This document shows, piece after piece, positions 1 to 7,976 of a DNA stretch of 64,000 nucleotides (its first letter is position 1; every line of letters begins with the position of its first letter). The notes beneath the pieces were generated by a model, which was not told where the DNA came from, searched no databases, and saw only the letters and a list, made by a program, of their open reading frames with translations. Location: assembly GCA_040385245.1 (NCBI GenBank), contig JAZKHT010000007.1, positions 124,001-188,000 on the forward strand, given 5' to 3'. Both the position numbers and the translations under genes were made by a program. Source of the DNA: JAZKHT01 sp040385245 (lineage in GTDB: Bacteria > Pseudomonadota > Alphaproteobacteria > Rhodobacterales > Rhodobacteraceae).

Positions 1-293
1 TCCATCACCATCTGGCGGGCGGCGGGAACATTTTTCCCGAACTGACAGGAATCGTTCACGTTTCAGGGGTCACAGACCCGTCCGTTTCGGTGGATGACAT
101 GCGCGACGGACACCGCGTTCTGGTTGATGCCGATGACCGTCTGGGCAACGTTGCACAGATCGCGGCCTTGCGCGCCGCAGGCTATACCGGCCCCATCAGC
201 TATGAGCCGTTCGCGGCATCCGTGCATGATCTGGCCGACCCAAGGGCGGCGCTGGCCGCATCAATGGAATTCATCCGTCAGGGTATTGCCTGA
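1..293 (+). CDS. Sugar-phosphate isomerase/epimerase, TIM-barrel (3' end only)
   Basis: Only the C-terminal ~96 residues are in the window, read from base 3 to the TGA at 291-293. The visible part has the end of a xylose-isomerase-like TIM barrel: an N-I-F-P-E-L strand, H-V-S-G-V, then R-D-G-H-R-V-L-V-D and a late G-P-I-S-Y-E-P-F strand with the acidic residue usual in this metal-dependent fold. Enzymes of this family interconvert keto-sugars or inosose intermediates (IolE/IolI/IolH-like). It precedes an ABC importer and an IolG-type dehydrogenase by 80 bp on the same strand, so a role in inositol or related polyol breakdown is likely. The exact reaction cannot be told from this fragment. Confidence 0.75.
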   Translation, partial: HHHLAGGGNIFPELTGIVHVSGVTDPSVSVDDMRDGHRVLVDADDRLGNVAQIAALRAAGYTGPISYEPFAASVHDLADPRAALAASMEFIRQGIA

Positions 294-373
294 CGGACGG
301 GATGCCGCCCCGAAAGGGACGGTCCGGCGGGGAGATCAAGGTGCGCCGGACACCAACTGTGGAGGAGAGAACC

Positions 374-1312
374 ATGAAAAAGACCCTTATCGCTGGCCTT
401 GTGTCCCTGCTGGGGACCACCGCCATGGCCCAGGACATCGGCGTTTCGATGGCCCTGTTCGACGACAACTTTCTGACCGTGCTGCGCAACGGCATGGACG
501 CCAAGGGCAAGGAACTGGGCGTCGGACTGCAAATCGAAGACGCGCAGAACGATGTGGCCAAGCAGCTTGACCAGATCAACAACTTCATCGCGTCTGGCGT
601 TTCGGCCATCGTCGTGAACCCGGTCGACACATCGGCGACGCAGGCCATGTCCGATGCCGCCGCCGCCGCCAACATCCCGCTGGTCTATGTGAACCGCCAG
701 CCGATCAACGTTGACGCCCTTCCCGACAACCAGGCCTTCGTCGCATCGAACGAAGTGGATTCCGGCACGCTGGAAACGCTTGAGGTGTGCCGCCTGTTCA
801 AAGAAGCCGGCAAGACCGAGGCCAACATCTATGTGATGATGGGCGAGTTGTCGAACCAGGCCGCCGTGCAGCGTACTGCCGACATCCACGACGTCATGGC
901 GTCCGGCAACTGTGGCGTCACGCTGAACATCATCGACGAGCAGACCGCCAACTGGTCGCGCGATCAGGCGCAGTCACTGATGACCAACTGGCTGTCGACC
1001 GGTGCCGCGTTTGATGGCGTCATTGCCAACAACGACGAAATGGCGATCGGAGCCATTCAGGCGATGAAGGCCGCAGGCATCGGCATGGACACCGTCGTTG
1101 TCGCCGGGATCGACGCCACACAGGACGCACTGGCCGCGATGCAGGCGGGCGATCTGGACGTGACCGTGTTCCAGGATGCCGCCGGTCAGGGGGCAGGTGC
1201 CCTCGACGCCGCCATCAAGCTGAGCAAGGGCGAAACTGTGGAACAGAAGGTCTACATTCCGTTCCAACTGGTGACCCCGGCGAACATCGGCGACTATCTG
1301 GCCAAGAACTGA
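374..1312 (+). CDS. Periplasmic sugar/inositol-binding protein of ABC importer
   Basis: A 312-residue type I periplasmic binding protein (Peripla_BP_4 family) that would capture a sugar or polyol for the following permease and ATPase. A Sec signal peptide is evident: M-K-K, a hydrophobic stretch and an A-M-A cleavage site at about residue 19. The mature protein has the two-lobe ribose-binding-like pattern (G-V-S-A-I-V-V-N-P-V-D and later A-N-N-D-E-M-A-I-G-A). ATG 374 was chosen because a GGAGGAGA ribosome site lies just upstream and the signal peptide begins there; the open frame extends to 302 without such support. Neighbouring IolG-like dehydrogenase suggests inositol (IbpA-like), by inference. 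Confidence 0.88.
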   Translation: MKKTLIAGLVSLLGTTAMAQDIGVSMALFDDNFLTVLRNGMDAKGKELGVGLQIEDAQNDVAKQLDQINNFIASGVSAIVVNPVDTSATQAMSDAAAAANIPLVYVNRQPINVDALPDNQAFVASNEVDSGTLETLEVCRLFKEAGKTEANIYVMMGELSNQAAVQRTADIHDVMASGNCGVTLNIIDEQTANWSRDQAQSLMTNWLSTGAAFDGVIANNDEMAIGAIQAMKAAGIGMDTVVVAGIDATQDALAAMQAGDLDVTVFQDAAGQGAGALDAAIKLSKGETVEQKVYIPFQLVTPANIGDYLAKN

Positions 1313-1325
1313 TCCATCGGATCTC

Positions 1326-1349
1326 GGGGCGGCGTTTCGATGCCGCCCC
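1326..1349 (+). terminator. GC hairpin between binding-protein and permease genes
   Basis: GGGGCGGC (1326-1333) pairs with GCCGCCCC (1342-1349) around an 8-base loop, 13 bases after the stop codon of the binding-protein gene. It is followed by only a weak pyrimidine stretch. Hairpins in this place commonly end part of the transcripts or protect the 5' segment, keeping the binding protein more abundant than the membrane subunits. That role is inferred. Confidence 0.6.
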
Positions 1350-1415
1350 CATTTCTCTTGCCGTGCGGGGCAACGCTGGCAGAGATTACCTGAAACCACT
1401 GGGGGAGTTCGAACC

Positions 1416-2489
1416 ATGGCACAGACGTCGCATGGTCTTGGTGGCCTGAAATATGATCCAACGAAAAAGGCCCGGCCGCCCGAACTGAACGTGTTGCTGG
1501 CGCTGATCCTGATCGTCGTGGTCTTTGAACTGCTGGGACGGTTCGTCGTCGGTGACAGCTTTCTGTTCAACACGCGCGACAACATCGACACGCTGTTCAA
1601 TCAGGCGCGCTTGCAGATCATCATCCTGCAAGTGTCCATCGTCGGCATCATCGCCATCGGTGTCACGCAGGTGATCATCACCGGCGGGATCGACCTGTCA
1701 TCGGGGTCCATCGTCGGGGCAACGGCCATGATCGCCATGAGCTTTGCGCAGGTCGCCACCGTGAACGGCAACCCGAACCCCAAGGCCATCTTTCTGGACC
1801 AAGGCTGGATGGACCTGCCGGTGATCGTGCCGGTGGTCGTGGGTCTGGCCTGCGGCCTGCTGGCCGGTCTGATCAACGGCGCGCTGATCGCCTATACGCG
1901 CATCCCGCCGTTCATCGCCACGCTGGGCATGATGGTTTCGGCGCGCGGCCTGTCGAAATGGTGGTCGAACGGCAACCCGATCTCTTTTCCCACCGAAAGC
2001 TATGCCACCATCGGCAAGGGGCTGATGCCGGTCTTTCTGTTCATCGCGCTGGCGGTGCTGTTTCACTGCATCATGACCTACACGCGCTATGGCAAGCATT
2101 GCTATGCCATCGGCTCAAACGAGGCGGCGGCGCGGATGTCGGGGATCAACGTGCAGCACCACAAGGTGCTGGTCTATGTCATCGCGGGCGGATTGGCAGC
2201 AATTGCGGCCATCGTGCTGTCCTCCAAGAACCTGACGGCACAGGCCGGGATGGGCGTGATGTATGAACTTGACGCCATCGCCATGGCCGTGATCGGCGGC
2301 GTGTCGCTGACCGGCGGGCGCGGGTCGATCATCGGGACCGTCATCGGGGCGCTGATCTTTGGCGTCATCATCAGCGGCTTCACGTTCCTGAAACTGGATG
2401 CCTATTATCAGGAAATGGTCAAAGGCGTGATCATCGTCGGCGCCGTGGTGCTGGATCAATGGCGGCAAAGCCGCGCGCGGGGGAAATGA
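1416..2489 (+). CDS. ABC sugar transporter permease (RbsC/FrcC type)
   Basis: A 357-residue inner-membrane permease of the BPD_transp_2 family. It shows many hydrophobic segments, beginning near residues 26-42 (L-L-A-L-I-L-I-V-V-V), a G-G-I-D-L-S-S-G-S motif and the late G-G-R-G-S-I-I-G-T segment that is typical of RbsC-like permeases and contacts the ATPase. It forms the channel for the substrate delivered by the upstream binding protein. The start ATG has GGGGGAG upstream (about 1400-1406). Its TGA is 2 bases before the ATPase start, so the two are translated together. The substrate is inferred to be inositol or a related polyol. Confidence 0.9.
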   Translation: MAQTSHGLGGLKYDPTKKARPPELNVLLALILIVVVFELLGRFVVGDSFLFNTRDNIDTLFNQARLQIIILQVSIVGIIAIGVTQVIITGGIDLSSGSIVGATAMIAMSFAQVATVNGNPNPKAIFLDQGWMDLPVIVPVVVGLACGLLAGLINGALIAYTRIPPFIATLGMMVSARGLSKWWSNGNPISFPTESYATIGKGLMPVFLFIALAVLFHCIMTYTRYGKHCYAIGSNEAAARMSGINVQHHKVLVYVIAGGLAAIAAIVLSSKNLTAQAGMGVMYELDAIAMAVIGGVSLTGGRGSIIGTVIGALIFGVIISGFTFLKLDAYYQEMVKGVIIVGAVVLDQWRQSRARGK

Positions 2490-2491
2490 CC

Positions 2492-3259
2492 ATGGCGGAT
2501 ATCGTTCTGGAAACACGCGGGCTGACCAAGCGTTATGGCGGCGTTCACGCGCTGGAAGACGCGAACTTCGTGCTGCATGCGGGCGAACATGTCGCCGTCG
2601 TGGGCGACAACGGCGCGGGCAAATCCACCTTTGTGCGCCAGATCACGGCGGTGGAACAGAAATCCGCCGGTCAGGTGTTCTTTGGCGGGGCCGAGGTAAA
2701 CTTTACCGGCCCGCTTGAGGCGCGCGAGGCGGGGATTGAAACCGTGTTCCAGACATTGGCGCTGGCCGACGATCTGGACGTGCCATCAAACCTGTTTCTG
2801 GGGCGAGAGCTTTTCAAGTTCCGCCTTGGCCCGTTCTCCATCCTTGACCGCAAGGCGATGCGCGACCGCACGCTTGAGGCGTTGAAGACAACGGCGGTGA
2901 AAATCCCCAACGTGGACAACCCGATCCGCAATATGTCGGGTGGGCAGCGGCAATGTGTATCCATCGCGCGGACTGCGGCTTTTGCGTCAAAGCTGGTGAT
3001 CATGGACGAACCCACGGCGGCGCTGGGGGTGCAGGAAACCGCGCAGGTGGAAAACATCATCCGCGGGCTGAAGGAACGCGGCGTGCCCCTGATCCTGATC
3101 AGCCACAACCTGCGGCAGGTGTTCGATCTGGTGGACCGGATCGTGGTGTTCCGGCGGGGTCGAATCGTGGCGTCCTTGCGCAAGGATGAAACCGATGGAA
3201 ACGACATCGTAAGCTATATTACCGGGGTCAAGGGGGCTGGGGATACCGCATATGCCTGA
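2492..3259 (+). CDS. ABC sugar transporter ATP-binding protein, single domain
   Basis: A 255-residue cytoplasmic ATPase driving the importer. Walker A is G-D-N-G-A-G-K-S-T (38-46), Q-loop Q87, signature M-S-G-G-Q-R-Q (148-154), Walker B L-V-I-M-D-E-P (168-174) and H-loop H205. Most sugar importers of this class use a fused double ATPase of about 500 residues; this one has a single domain, as in FrcA, so it should work as a homodimer. ATG 2492 is preferred to the upstream frame opening at 2459, because it lies 2 bases after the permease stop and starts the conserved M-A-D-I-V-L-E sequence. It overlaps the next gene by 8 bases. Confidence 0.9.
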   Translation: MADIVLETRGLTKRYGGVHALEDANFVLHAGEHVAVVGDNGAGKSTFVRQITAVEQKSAGQVFFGGAEVNFTGPLEAREAGIETVFQTLALADDLDVPSNLFLGRELFKFRLGPFSILDRKAMRDRTLEALKTTAVKIPNVDNPIRNMSGGQRQCVSIARTAAFASKLVIMDEPTAALGVQETAQVENIIRGLKERGVPLILISHNLRQVFDLVDRIVVFRRGRIVASLRKDETDGNDIVSYITGVKGAGDTAYA

Positions 3260-4034
3260 CCATTCGCAGACGGTCGCCGTCATCACCGGGGGGTCGCAGG
3301 GGCTGGGCCTTGCAATCGCTGAGCGCCTGATTTCCGAGGGGTGCACCCGTCTTGTCATTGCCGGGCGCGGCGTGACCAAGGGCGAAAACGCCGCCGCCCA
3401 CCTGCGCAAAAGCGGGGCGGATGTGCAGTTCCTGCCCGCCGATATGGGCAAGGTCGAAGATGCGGTCGGACTGATCGACCGCACCGTTGCGCGGTTCGGC
3501 ATGGTCAACGCACTGGTCAACGCGGCGGCCAGCACTGACCGTGGGTCGATCCTTGATACGACGCCCGACGCATGGGATGCGCATATAGCAGTGAACGCAC
3601 GCGGGCCGTTCTTTGCGCTGCAACGGTTTGCGCAATGCGCTATTGCAGCGGGGCATCCGGCATCGGCGGTCAATATCCTGTCGATGGTGATCCATTGTGG
3701 CCAAAGCGTTCTTGCGCCCTATTCGGCCAGCAAGGCCGCGCTGGCGAACGTGACCAAGAACGCGGCGCAGGCGCTGCGCGGCAATCAAATCCGGGTCAAC
3801 GGCATCAATTGCGGCTGGATGGACACCCCCGGCGAAGACGCGATCCAGCGCCAGTATCACGGCGGCGGTGACGACTGGCTGGCACTGGCGGAATCGCGGC
3901 AACCGATGGGGATGCTGGTGAAGCCCGTGCACGTGGCCGGACTGGCCAGCTATATGCTGTCGGCGGACAGTGGCGTGATGACCGGGGCGCTGGTGGATTT
4001 CGATCAAAACGTGACCGGGGCCTATGGCGAATAG
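3252..4034 (+). CDS. Short-chain dehydrogenase/reductase (SDR)
   Basis: A 260-residue classical SDR oxidoreductase. The NAD(P)-binding T-G-G-S-Q-G-L-G is at residues 12-19, the structural N-A-A-A-S at 90-94 (in place of N-N-A-G), and the catalytic residues are S144 with Y157-x3-K161. SDRs oxidise or reduce hydroxyl/keto groups of sugars, polyols and many other compounds. It overlaps the importer ATPase by 8 bases and is followed by the IolG-like gene, so it probably acts on the imported polyol or a downstream keto-intermediate. Its substrate cannot be read from the sequence. Confidence 0.88.
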   Translation: MPDHSQTVAVITGGSQGLGLAIAERLISEGCTRLVIAGRGVTKGENAAAHLRKSGADVQFLPADMGKVEDAVGLIDRTVARFGMVNALVNAAASTDRGSILDTTPDAWDAHIAVNARGPFFALQRFAQCAIAAGHPASAVNILSMVIHCGQSVLAPYSASKAALANVTKNAAQALRGNQIRVNGINCGWMDTPGEDAIQRQYHGGGDDWLALAESRQPMGMLVKPVHVAGLASYMLSADSGVMTGALVDFDQNVTGAYGE

Positions 4035-4084
4035 CCGCTGGCTCTGACAGACAACGCCCGAACGGGCAAAGCATGAGGAACGAC

Positions 4085-5086
4085 ATGACAGTCAGATTTG
4101 GTCTGCTGGGCGCAGGGCGCATTGGCAAGGTCCACGCAAAGGCCATCACCGGCGATGCGAACGCGCAACTGGTGGCGGTGGCCGATGCCTTTCCGGCGGC
4201 GGCAGACGCAATTGCCAAACAGTACGGTTGCGAGATTCGCACGATTGACGCGATCCTTGCGTCCGCCGACATCGACGCGGTGGTGATCTGCACCCCCACC
4301 GACACCCACGCCGACCTGATCGAGGCGTTCGCCAAGGCCGGCAAGGCGATCTTCTGCGAAAAGCCGATTGATCTGTCACTGGCCCGCGTCAAGGCCTGCC
4401 TTCAGGTGGTGCGCGACACCAAGGCCGTTCTGATGGTTGGCTTCAACCGTCGCTTCGATCCGCACTTTCGGGCTGTCCGGGCCGAGATCGACAAAGGCAC
4501 GATCGGCGACGTGGAAATGGTCACGATCACCAGCCGTGATCCCGGCGCGCCGCCTGTTGACTACATCGTCCGGTCGGGCGGCATCTTCCGCGACATGACG
4601 ATCCATGACTTTGACATGGCGCGTTTCCTGCTGGGCGAAGAGATCACCGAGGTATCGGCAATGGCCGCCGTTCTGGTTGATCCGGCCATCGGCAAAGCGG
4701 GCGATTTCGACAGCGTTCAGGTCATGCTGAAAACCGCCAGCGGCAAGCAGGCAATGATTTCCAACTCGCGTCGCGCGACCTATGGCTATGACCAGCGGAT
4801 CGAGGTGCATGGCGCGCTGGGGGCCGTGTCCGCCGAAAACCAGCGGCCAGTGTCTATCGAAGTGGCCAGTGCCGCGGGCTACACCCGCCCGCCGCTGCAC
4901 GATTTCTTCATGACCCGGTATACCGAGGCGTATGCCGCCGAAATCGCCACGTTCATCGCGGCATTGGGCGGCAAGGGCAAGGCGGCGCCGACCGGCGAAG
5001 ACGGGTTGATCGCGTTGGGGCTGGCCGATGCTGCGGTCAAATCCGTCGCAGAAAAGCGCGTCATTCTGATGTCGGAAATTCTGTAA
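4085..5086 (+). CDS. iolG: Inositol 2-dehydrogenase-like oxidoreductase (Gfo/Idh/MocA)
   Basis: A 333-residue NAD(P)-dependent dehydrogenase that fits inositol 2-dehydrogenase, which oxidises myo-inositol to scyllo-inosose. The Rossmann motif G-L-L-G-A-G-R-I-G is at residues 6-14, the E-K-P motif at 92-94 with catalytic K93, and the D170/H174 pair lies in R-D-M-T-I-H-D-F-D, the arrangement known for IolG. ATG 4085 is preferred: GAGGAA at 4075-4080 is a ribosome site for it, whereas the in-frame ATG at 4073 overlaps that site. It ends the catabolic operon before a strong terminator. Other Gfo/Idh/MocA sugar dehydrogenases cannot be excluded. Confidence 0.82.
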   Translation: MTVRFGLLGAGRIGKVHAKAITGDANAQLVAVADAFPAAADAIAKQYGCEIRTIDAILASADIDAVVICTPTDTHADLIEAFAKAGKAIFCEKPIDLSLARVKACLQVVRDTKAVLMVGFNRRFDPHFRAVRAEIDKGTIGDVEMVTITSRDPGAPPVDYIVRSGGIFRDMTIHDFDMARFLLGEEITEVSAMAAVLVDPAIGKAGDFDSVQVMLKTASGKQAMISNSRRATYGYDQRIEVHGALGAVSAENQRPVSIEVASAAGYTRPPLHDFFMTRYTEAYAAEIATFIAALGGKGKAAPTGEDGLIALGLADAAVKSVAEKRVILMSEIL

Positions 5087-5114
5087 TCACGCCGCGACTG
5101 CACCACTGAACATG

Positions 5115-5142
5115 AAAAGGCCCCGCTTGTGCGGGGCCTTTT
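5115..5142. terminator. Bidirectional intrinsic terminator between iolG and ccoS
   Basis: A 12-bp perfect stem (5115-5126 with 5131-5142) and TTGT loop, with a T run on the plus strand and four Ts on the minus strand. It separates the convergent iolG-like operon and ccoGHIS operon and can serve both. Confidence 0.92.
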
Positions 5143-5157
5143 TCGTTCCTTGGTCGG

Positions 5158-5316
5158 TCACGGCTTCGGATGGTCGTCGAAATCCTTGGTCAGGATGCGA
5201 CTGGCGTCGCCTTGCGGGTCTTCGAACTGCTTGTTCTTCAGCGCCCAAAAGAACGCGACCAGACCGATACCCCCCAGCAACAAAGAGATCGGAATCAGAA
5301 AGCCCAGAATATCCAT
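5158..5316 (-). CDS. ccoS: cbb3-type cytochrome oxidase assembly protein CcoS
   Basis: A 52-residue protein, translated by eye as M-D-I-L-G-F-L-I-P-I at its start. It has one N-terminal membrane helix, then F-F-W-A-L-K-N-K-Q-F-E-D and an acidic/polar tail, which is the CcoS pattern (membrane helix, W-A-x-x-x-x-Q-F-D/E-D). CcoS is needed to put cofactors into the cbb3 oxidase in Rhodobacter. It starts 6 bases after the ccoI stop codon, completing the ccoGHIS operon, and the convergent terminator follows. Confidence 0.93.
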   Translation of the reverse strand: MDILGFLIPISLLLGGIGLVAFFWALKNKQFEDPQGDASRILTKDFDDHPKP

Positions 5317-5322
5317 TCGGTC

Positions 5323-7518
5323 CTACCTAAGCCGCATCGCGTTCAGCGAAACGGTGATTGATGACAGCGACATCGCCAGGGCCGCCGCGAGGGGCGTGGC
5401 CATTCCCATCAGGGCCAGCGGCACCGCGATGACGTTATAAGCAGCAGATATGCCAAAGTTTTCCACCATCCGCCGGGTCGCCTGCCGGCTGATGCGGACC
5501 GCATCGCCAATCGGGGACATGTCCTGCCCCAGCAGCACGATGTCGGATGCCACGCGCGCGGCGTCCAGTGCCGTGGCCGGGCTGATGGATACATGCGCCG
5601 CCGCCAGCGCCGCTGTGTCATTCAGCCCGTCGCCCACCATCAGCACCTTGGCCCCTGCCGCAGACAGTGCCGCCACGCTGGCGGATTTCTGTTCAGGCAG
5701 CGCCTCGGCCGTCCAATCGTCGATGCCAAGCCGCGCCGCAAGATCGGCCACCGCCCCCGGCGCATCGCCCGAAATCAGGATGATCCGCTTTCCTTGCGCC
5801 TTTAGCGCTGCAACGGCGGTCTCTGCGCCGGGACGCAGTCGGTCAGCAAAGGTAAAGGCGTGGGTTTCCCCGTTCAGTGACAGATAGGTGGCGGTGTCGG
5901 GCAGGGCAGTCGTTCCGCACCATGCCGCACGGCCAAGGCGGACGCGGGTGCCGTTCCACGTCCCCTCAACCCCGTAGCCCGGCACCTCGTGCAGGTCCGT
6001 CACGACCGCAGGCGTCACTTGCGCCGCTTCCGCCAATGCGCGGGCCAGCGGGTGCGACGATCCCGCTGCAAGCGCCGCAGCGATAGACAGAACCTGCACG
6101 GAATGATCGGCCAGATTTGTTGGCTGCGGCGTGCCCATCGTCAGCGTGCCGGTCTTGTCGAACACCACCGTGTCCACCTCGGCCAGCCGTTCCAGCGCCG
6201 TGCCATGCTTGATCAGCAGGCCCTTGCGGAACAGCTTGCCGCTTGCTGCCGTCACCACCGCAGGCACGGCCAGACCCAGCGCGCAGGGGCAGGTGATGAT
6301 CAGCACGGCAGCAGAAATGTTGATGGCAAAGCGCACGTCCCCGCCCGTCCGCCACAGCCAATAGCCAAAGGCGCTGAAGGACAGTATGTGCACCAACGGC
6401 GAATACAGGCGCGCCGCGCGTTCGGCCAGACTGGTGTAGCGGGTCTTTGCACTTTCCGCGATCGCGACAAGATCCGCCATCCGGTGAAGCGAGCTGTCCT
6501 TGCCCGCCGCCGTTACGCGCAGGGTCAGCGGGCCGGTCAAGTTTACCTCGCCCGCCGAAACGATTGTACCGACCCCGGCAAATCCGGGCAGGCTTTCGCC
6601 CGTCAACAGGGACCGGTCGACTTCGGAGGTGCCGTCGGTCACGATTCCATCGACCGGCATCCGCCCACCGGGACGGACGCGGACGATGTCCCCCGCGATC
6701 ACATCGGAAATCGGCAAGACCACCTCGAACCCGTCGCGCAGGACGGTGGCGCGCGGCACCTCCAGCGCGGCCAGTTCCTCGGCGGCGGAACGGGCGACGG
6801 CGCGGGTGCGGTGGTCCAGATAGCGCCCCGCCAGCAAAAAGAACGACAGCATGACAGCCGCATCGAAATAGGCGTGATGCCCGCCCATCCACGTCTCGTA
6901 CAGCGAGATGGACGACGCAAGGATCAGCGCCAGCGAAATCGGCACGTCCATGCCCAGCCGGCCCACGCGCAGCGCGGCCCATGCGGATTTAAAGAACGGC
7001 TGTCCGGCAAAGATCACCGTGGGCAGGGCAATGGCCGCGGATATCCAGTGGAACAGATCGCGCGTCGCATCCTCGGCCCCAGACCAGACGGCAACGGACA
7101 GCAGCATGACGTTCATCATGCTGAACCCCGCCACGCCCAGACGCATCAGCAGATCGCGCCCCTGTTTGTCCGTCTCGGTTGCGGACAACAGACCGGGGTC
7201 AAGTTCGTGCGCTTCGTATCCCACGCCCTTCAGCGCCGATATCAGCGTATCGGCGGTCACATCGGCATCGGCATCGACACTGACGCGCCGCATGGTCAGG
7301 TTGACGCGCGCCGATTGCACCCCTGGCACCGCCATCAACCCATGTTCGACCGTCGAGATGCAGGCGGCGCAATGGGCTGTTGGCAGCGACAACACCAGCC
7401 GCGCATTCACCGGGCGGCCCAATTCGGCAAGCCGTTCCGCCGACGGGGCGACCGCACATGCCGGACAGGCCGAGGGCGAGACATGGCCTGCGTCCTGATA
7501 GTTGTCTGCAAGCGTCAT
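5323..7518 (-). CDS. ccoI: cbb3 oxidase copper-translocating P1B-type ATPase CcoI
   Basis: A 731-residue copper-exporting P-type ATPase that supplies copper for the binuclear centre of the cbb3 oxidase. An N-terminal C-P-A-C (18-21) precedes a heavy-metal domain with C50-A-A-C53. Then come membrane helices, T-G-E-S (307-310), the metal-channel motif C410-P-C412, the phosphorylation site D454-K-T-G-T, S-H-P near 488-490 and G-D-G-L-N-D (629-634). All catalytic motifs are intact. It starts 4 bases after ccoH and is followed by ccoS. The context separates it from general CopA efflux pumps. Confidence 0.95.
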   Translation of the reverse strand: MTLADNYQDAGHVSPSACPACAVAPSAERLAELGRPVNARLVLSLPTAHCAACISTVEHGLMAVPGVQSARVNLTMRRVSVDADADVTADTLISALKGVGYEAHELDPGLLSATETDKQGRDLLMRLGVAGFSMMNVMLLSVAVWSGAEDATRDLFHWISAAIALPTVIFAGQPFFKSAWAALRVGRLGMDVPISLALILASSISLYETWMGGHHAYFDAAVMLSFFLLAGRYLDHRTRAVARSAAEELAALEVPRATVLRDGFEVVLPISDVIAGDIVRVRPGGRMPVDGIVTDGTSEVDRSLLTGESLPGFAGVGTIVSAGEVNLTGPLTLRVTAAGKDSSLHRMADLVAIAESAKTRYTSLAERAARLYSPLVHILSFSAFGYWLWRTGGDVRFAINISAAVLIITCPCALGLAVPAVVTAASGKLFRKGLLIKHGTALERLAEVDTVVFDKTGTLTMGTPQPTNLADHSVQVLSIAAALAAGSSHPLARALAEAAQVTPAVVTDLHEVPGYGVEGTWNGTRVRLGRAAWCGTTALPDTATYLSLNGETHAFTFADRLRPGAETAVAALKAQGKRIILISGDAPGAVADLAARLGIDDWTAEALPEQKSASVAALSAAGAKVLMVGDGLNDTAALAAAHVSISPATALDAARVASDIVLLGQDMSPIGDAVRISRQATRRMVENFGISAAYNVIAVPLALMGMATPLAAALAMSLSSITVSLNAMRLR

Positions 7519-7522
7519 CGCG

Positions 7523-7975
7523 TCAGCCCTTCACGAACAGATCAAGCCGCTGGTGGAACAGGGTACCATCAGGCGCATGTGCCTGAACGCGCATCATCCA
7601 CTTGCCGGGCGCCAGATCAACCGGCGCGGAATAGACCCCTGCCCGGCGGATGAATTCGGGCGTTCTGTCATCCGACGCATCGGTCGTCCGCCCCAATAGC
7701 ACCGTCAGATCCGCAAGTGCGACCGGCATCCCCGCGGGATCTGTAAAGCTCAGCGTCAGTGCGCCGCCTTCGTACCCGTGAACCAATGTCCAACCCAAGG
7801 CCTCTTGCGCCTTGCGTTCCGCATCGAACGTTTGGCTGGCAACATAGGAATTCTCCACCTCCAACCCCGGAAAGGTGGAAATCGCCTTGTAGGCCATCAG
7901 AACGTTGACCCCGATGATGATGCCAAAGGCCGTGACGGTGATGCCAAGAACCTTGCGCCCTGTCAGTTCGGCCAT
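7523..7975 (-). CDS. ccoH: cbb3 oxidase assembly protein CcoH (FixH family)
   Basis: A 150-residue membrane protein with one N-terminal helix (about residues 7-28, V-L-G-I-T-V-T-A-F-G-I-I-I-G-V) and a periplasmic beta-rich domain with W-T-L and L-T-L-S-F-T-D, as in FixH/CcoH. CcoH stabilises the assembling cbb3 complex. ATG 7975 was chosen because it lies one base after the ccoG stop and begins the family-like M-A-E-L-T-G-R-K. A longer opening to 8143 would overlap ccoG and adds unrelated residues. Confidence 0.92.
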   Translation of the reverse strand: MAELTGRKVLGITVTAFGIIIGVNVLMAYKAISTFPGLEVENSYVASQTFDAERKAQEALGWTLVHGYEGGALTLSFTDPAGMPVALADLTVLLGRTTDASDDRTPEFIRRAGVYSAPVDLAPGKWMMRVQAHAPDGTLFHQRLDLFVKG

Positions 7976-7976
7976 G

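Noticed and set aside
5989..7653. A 554-codon plus-strand open frame opposite ccoI
   Set aside because: Antisense shadow; the P-type ATPase motifs on the minus strand are complete.
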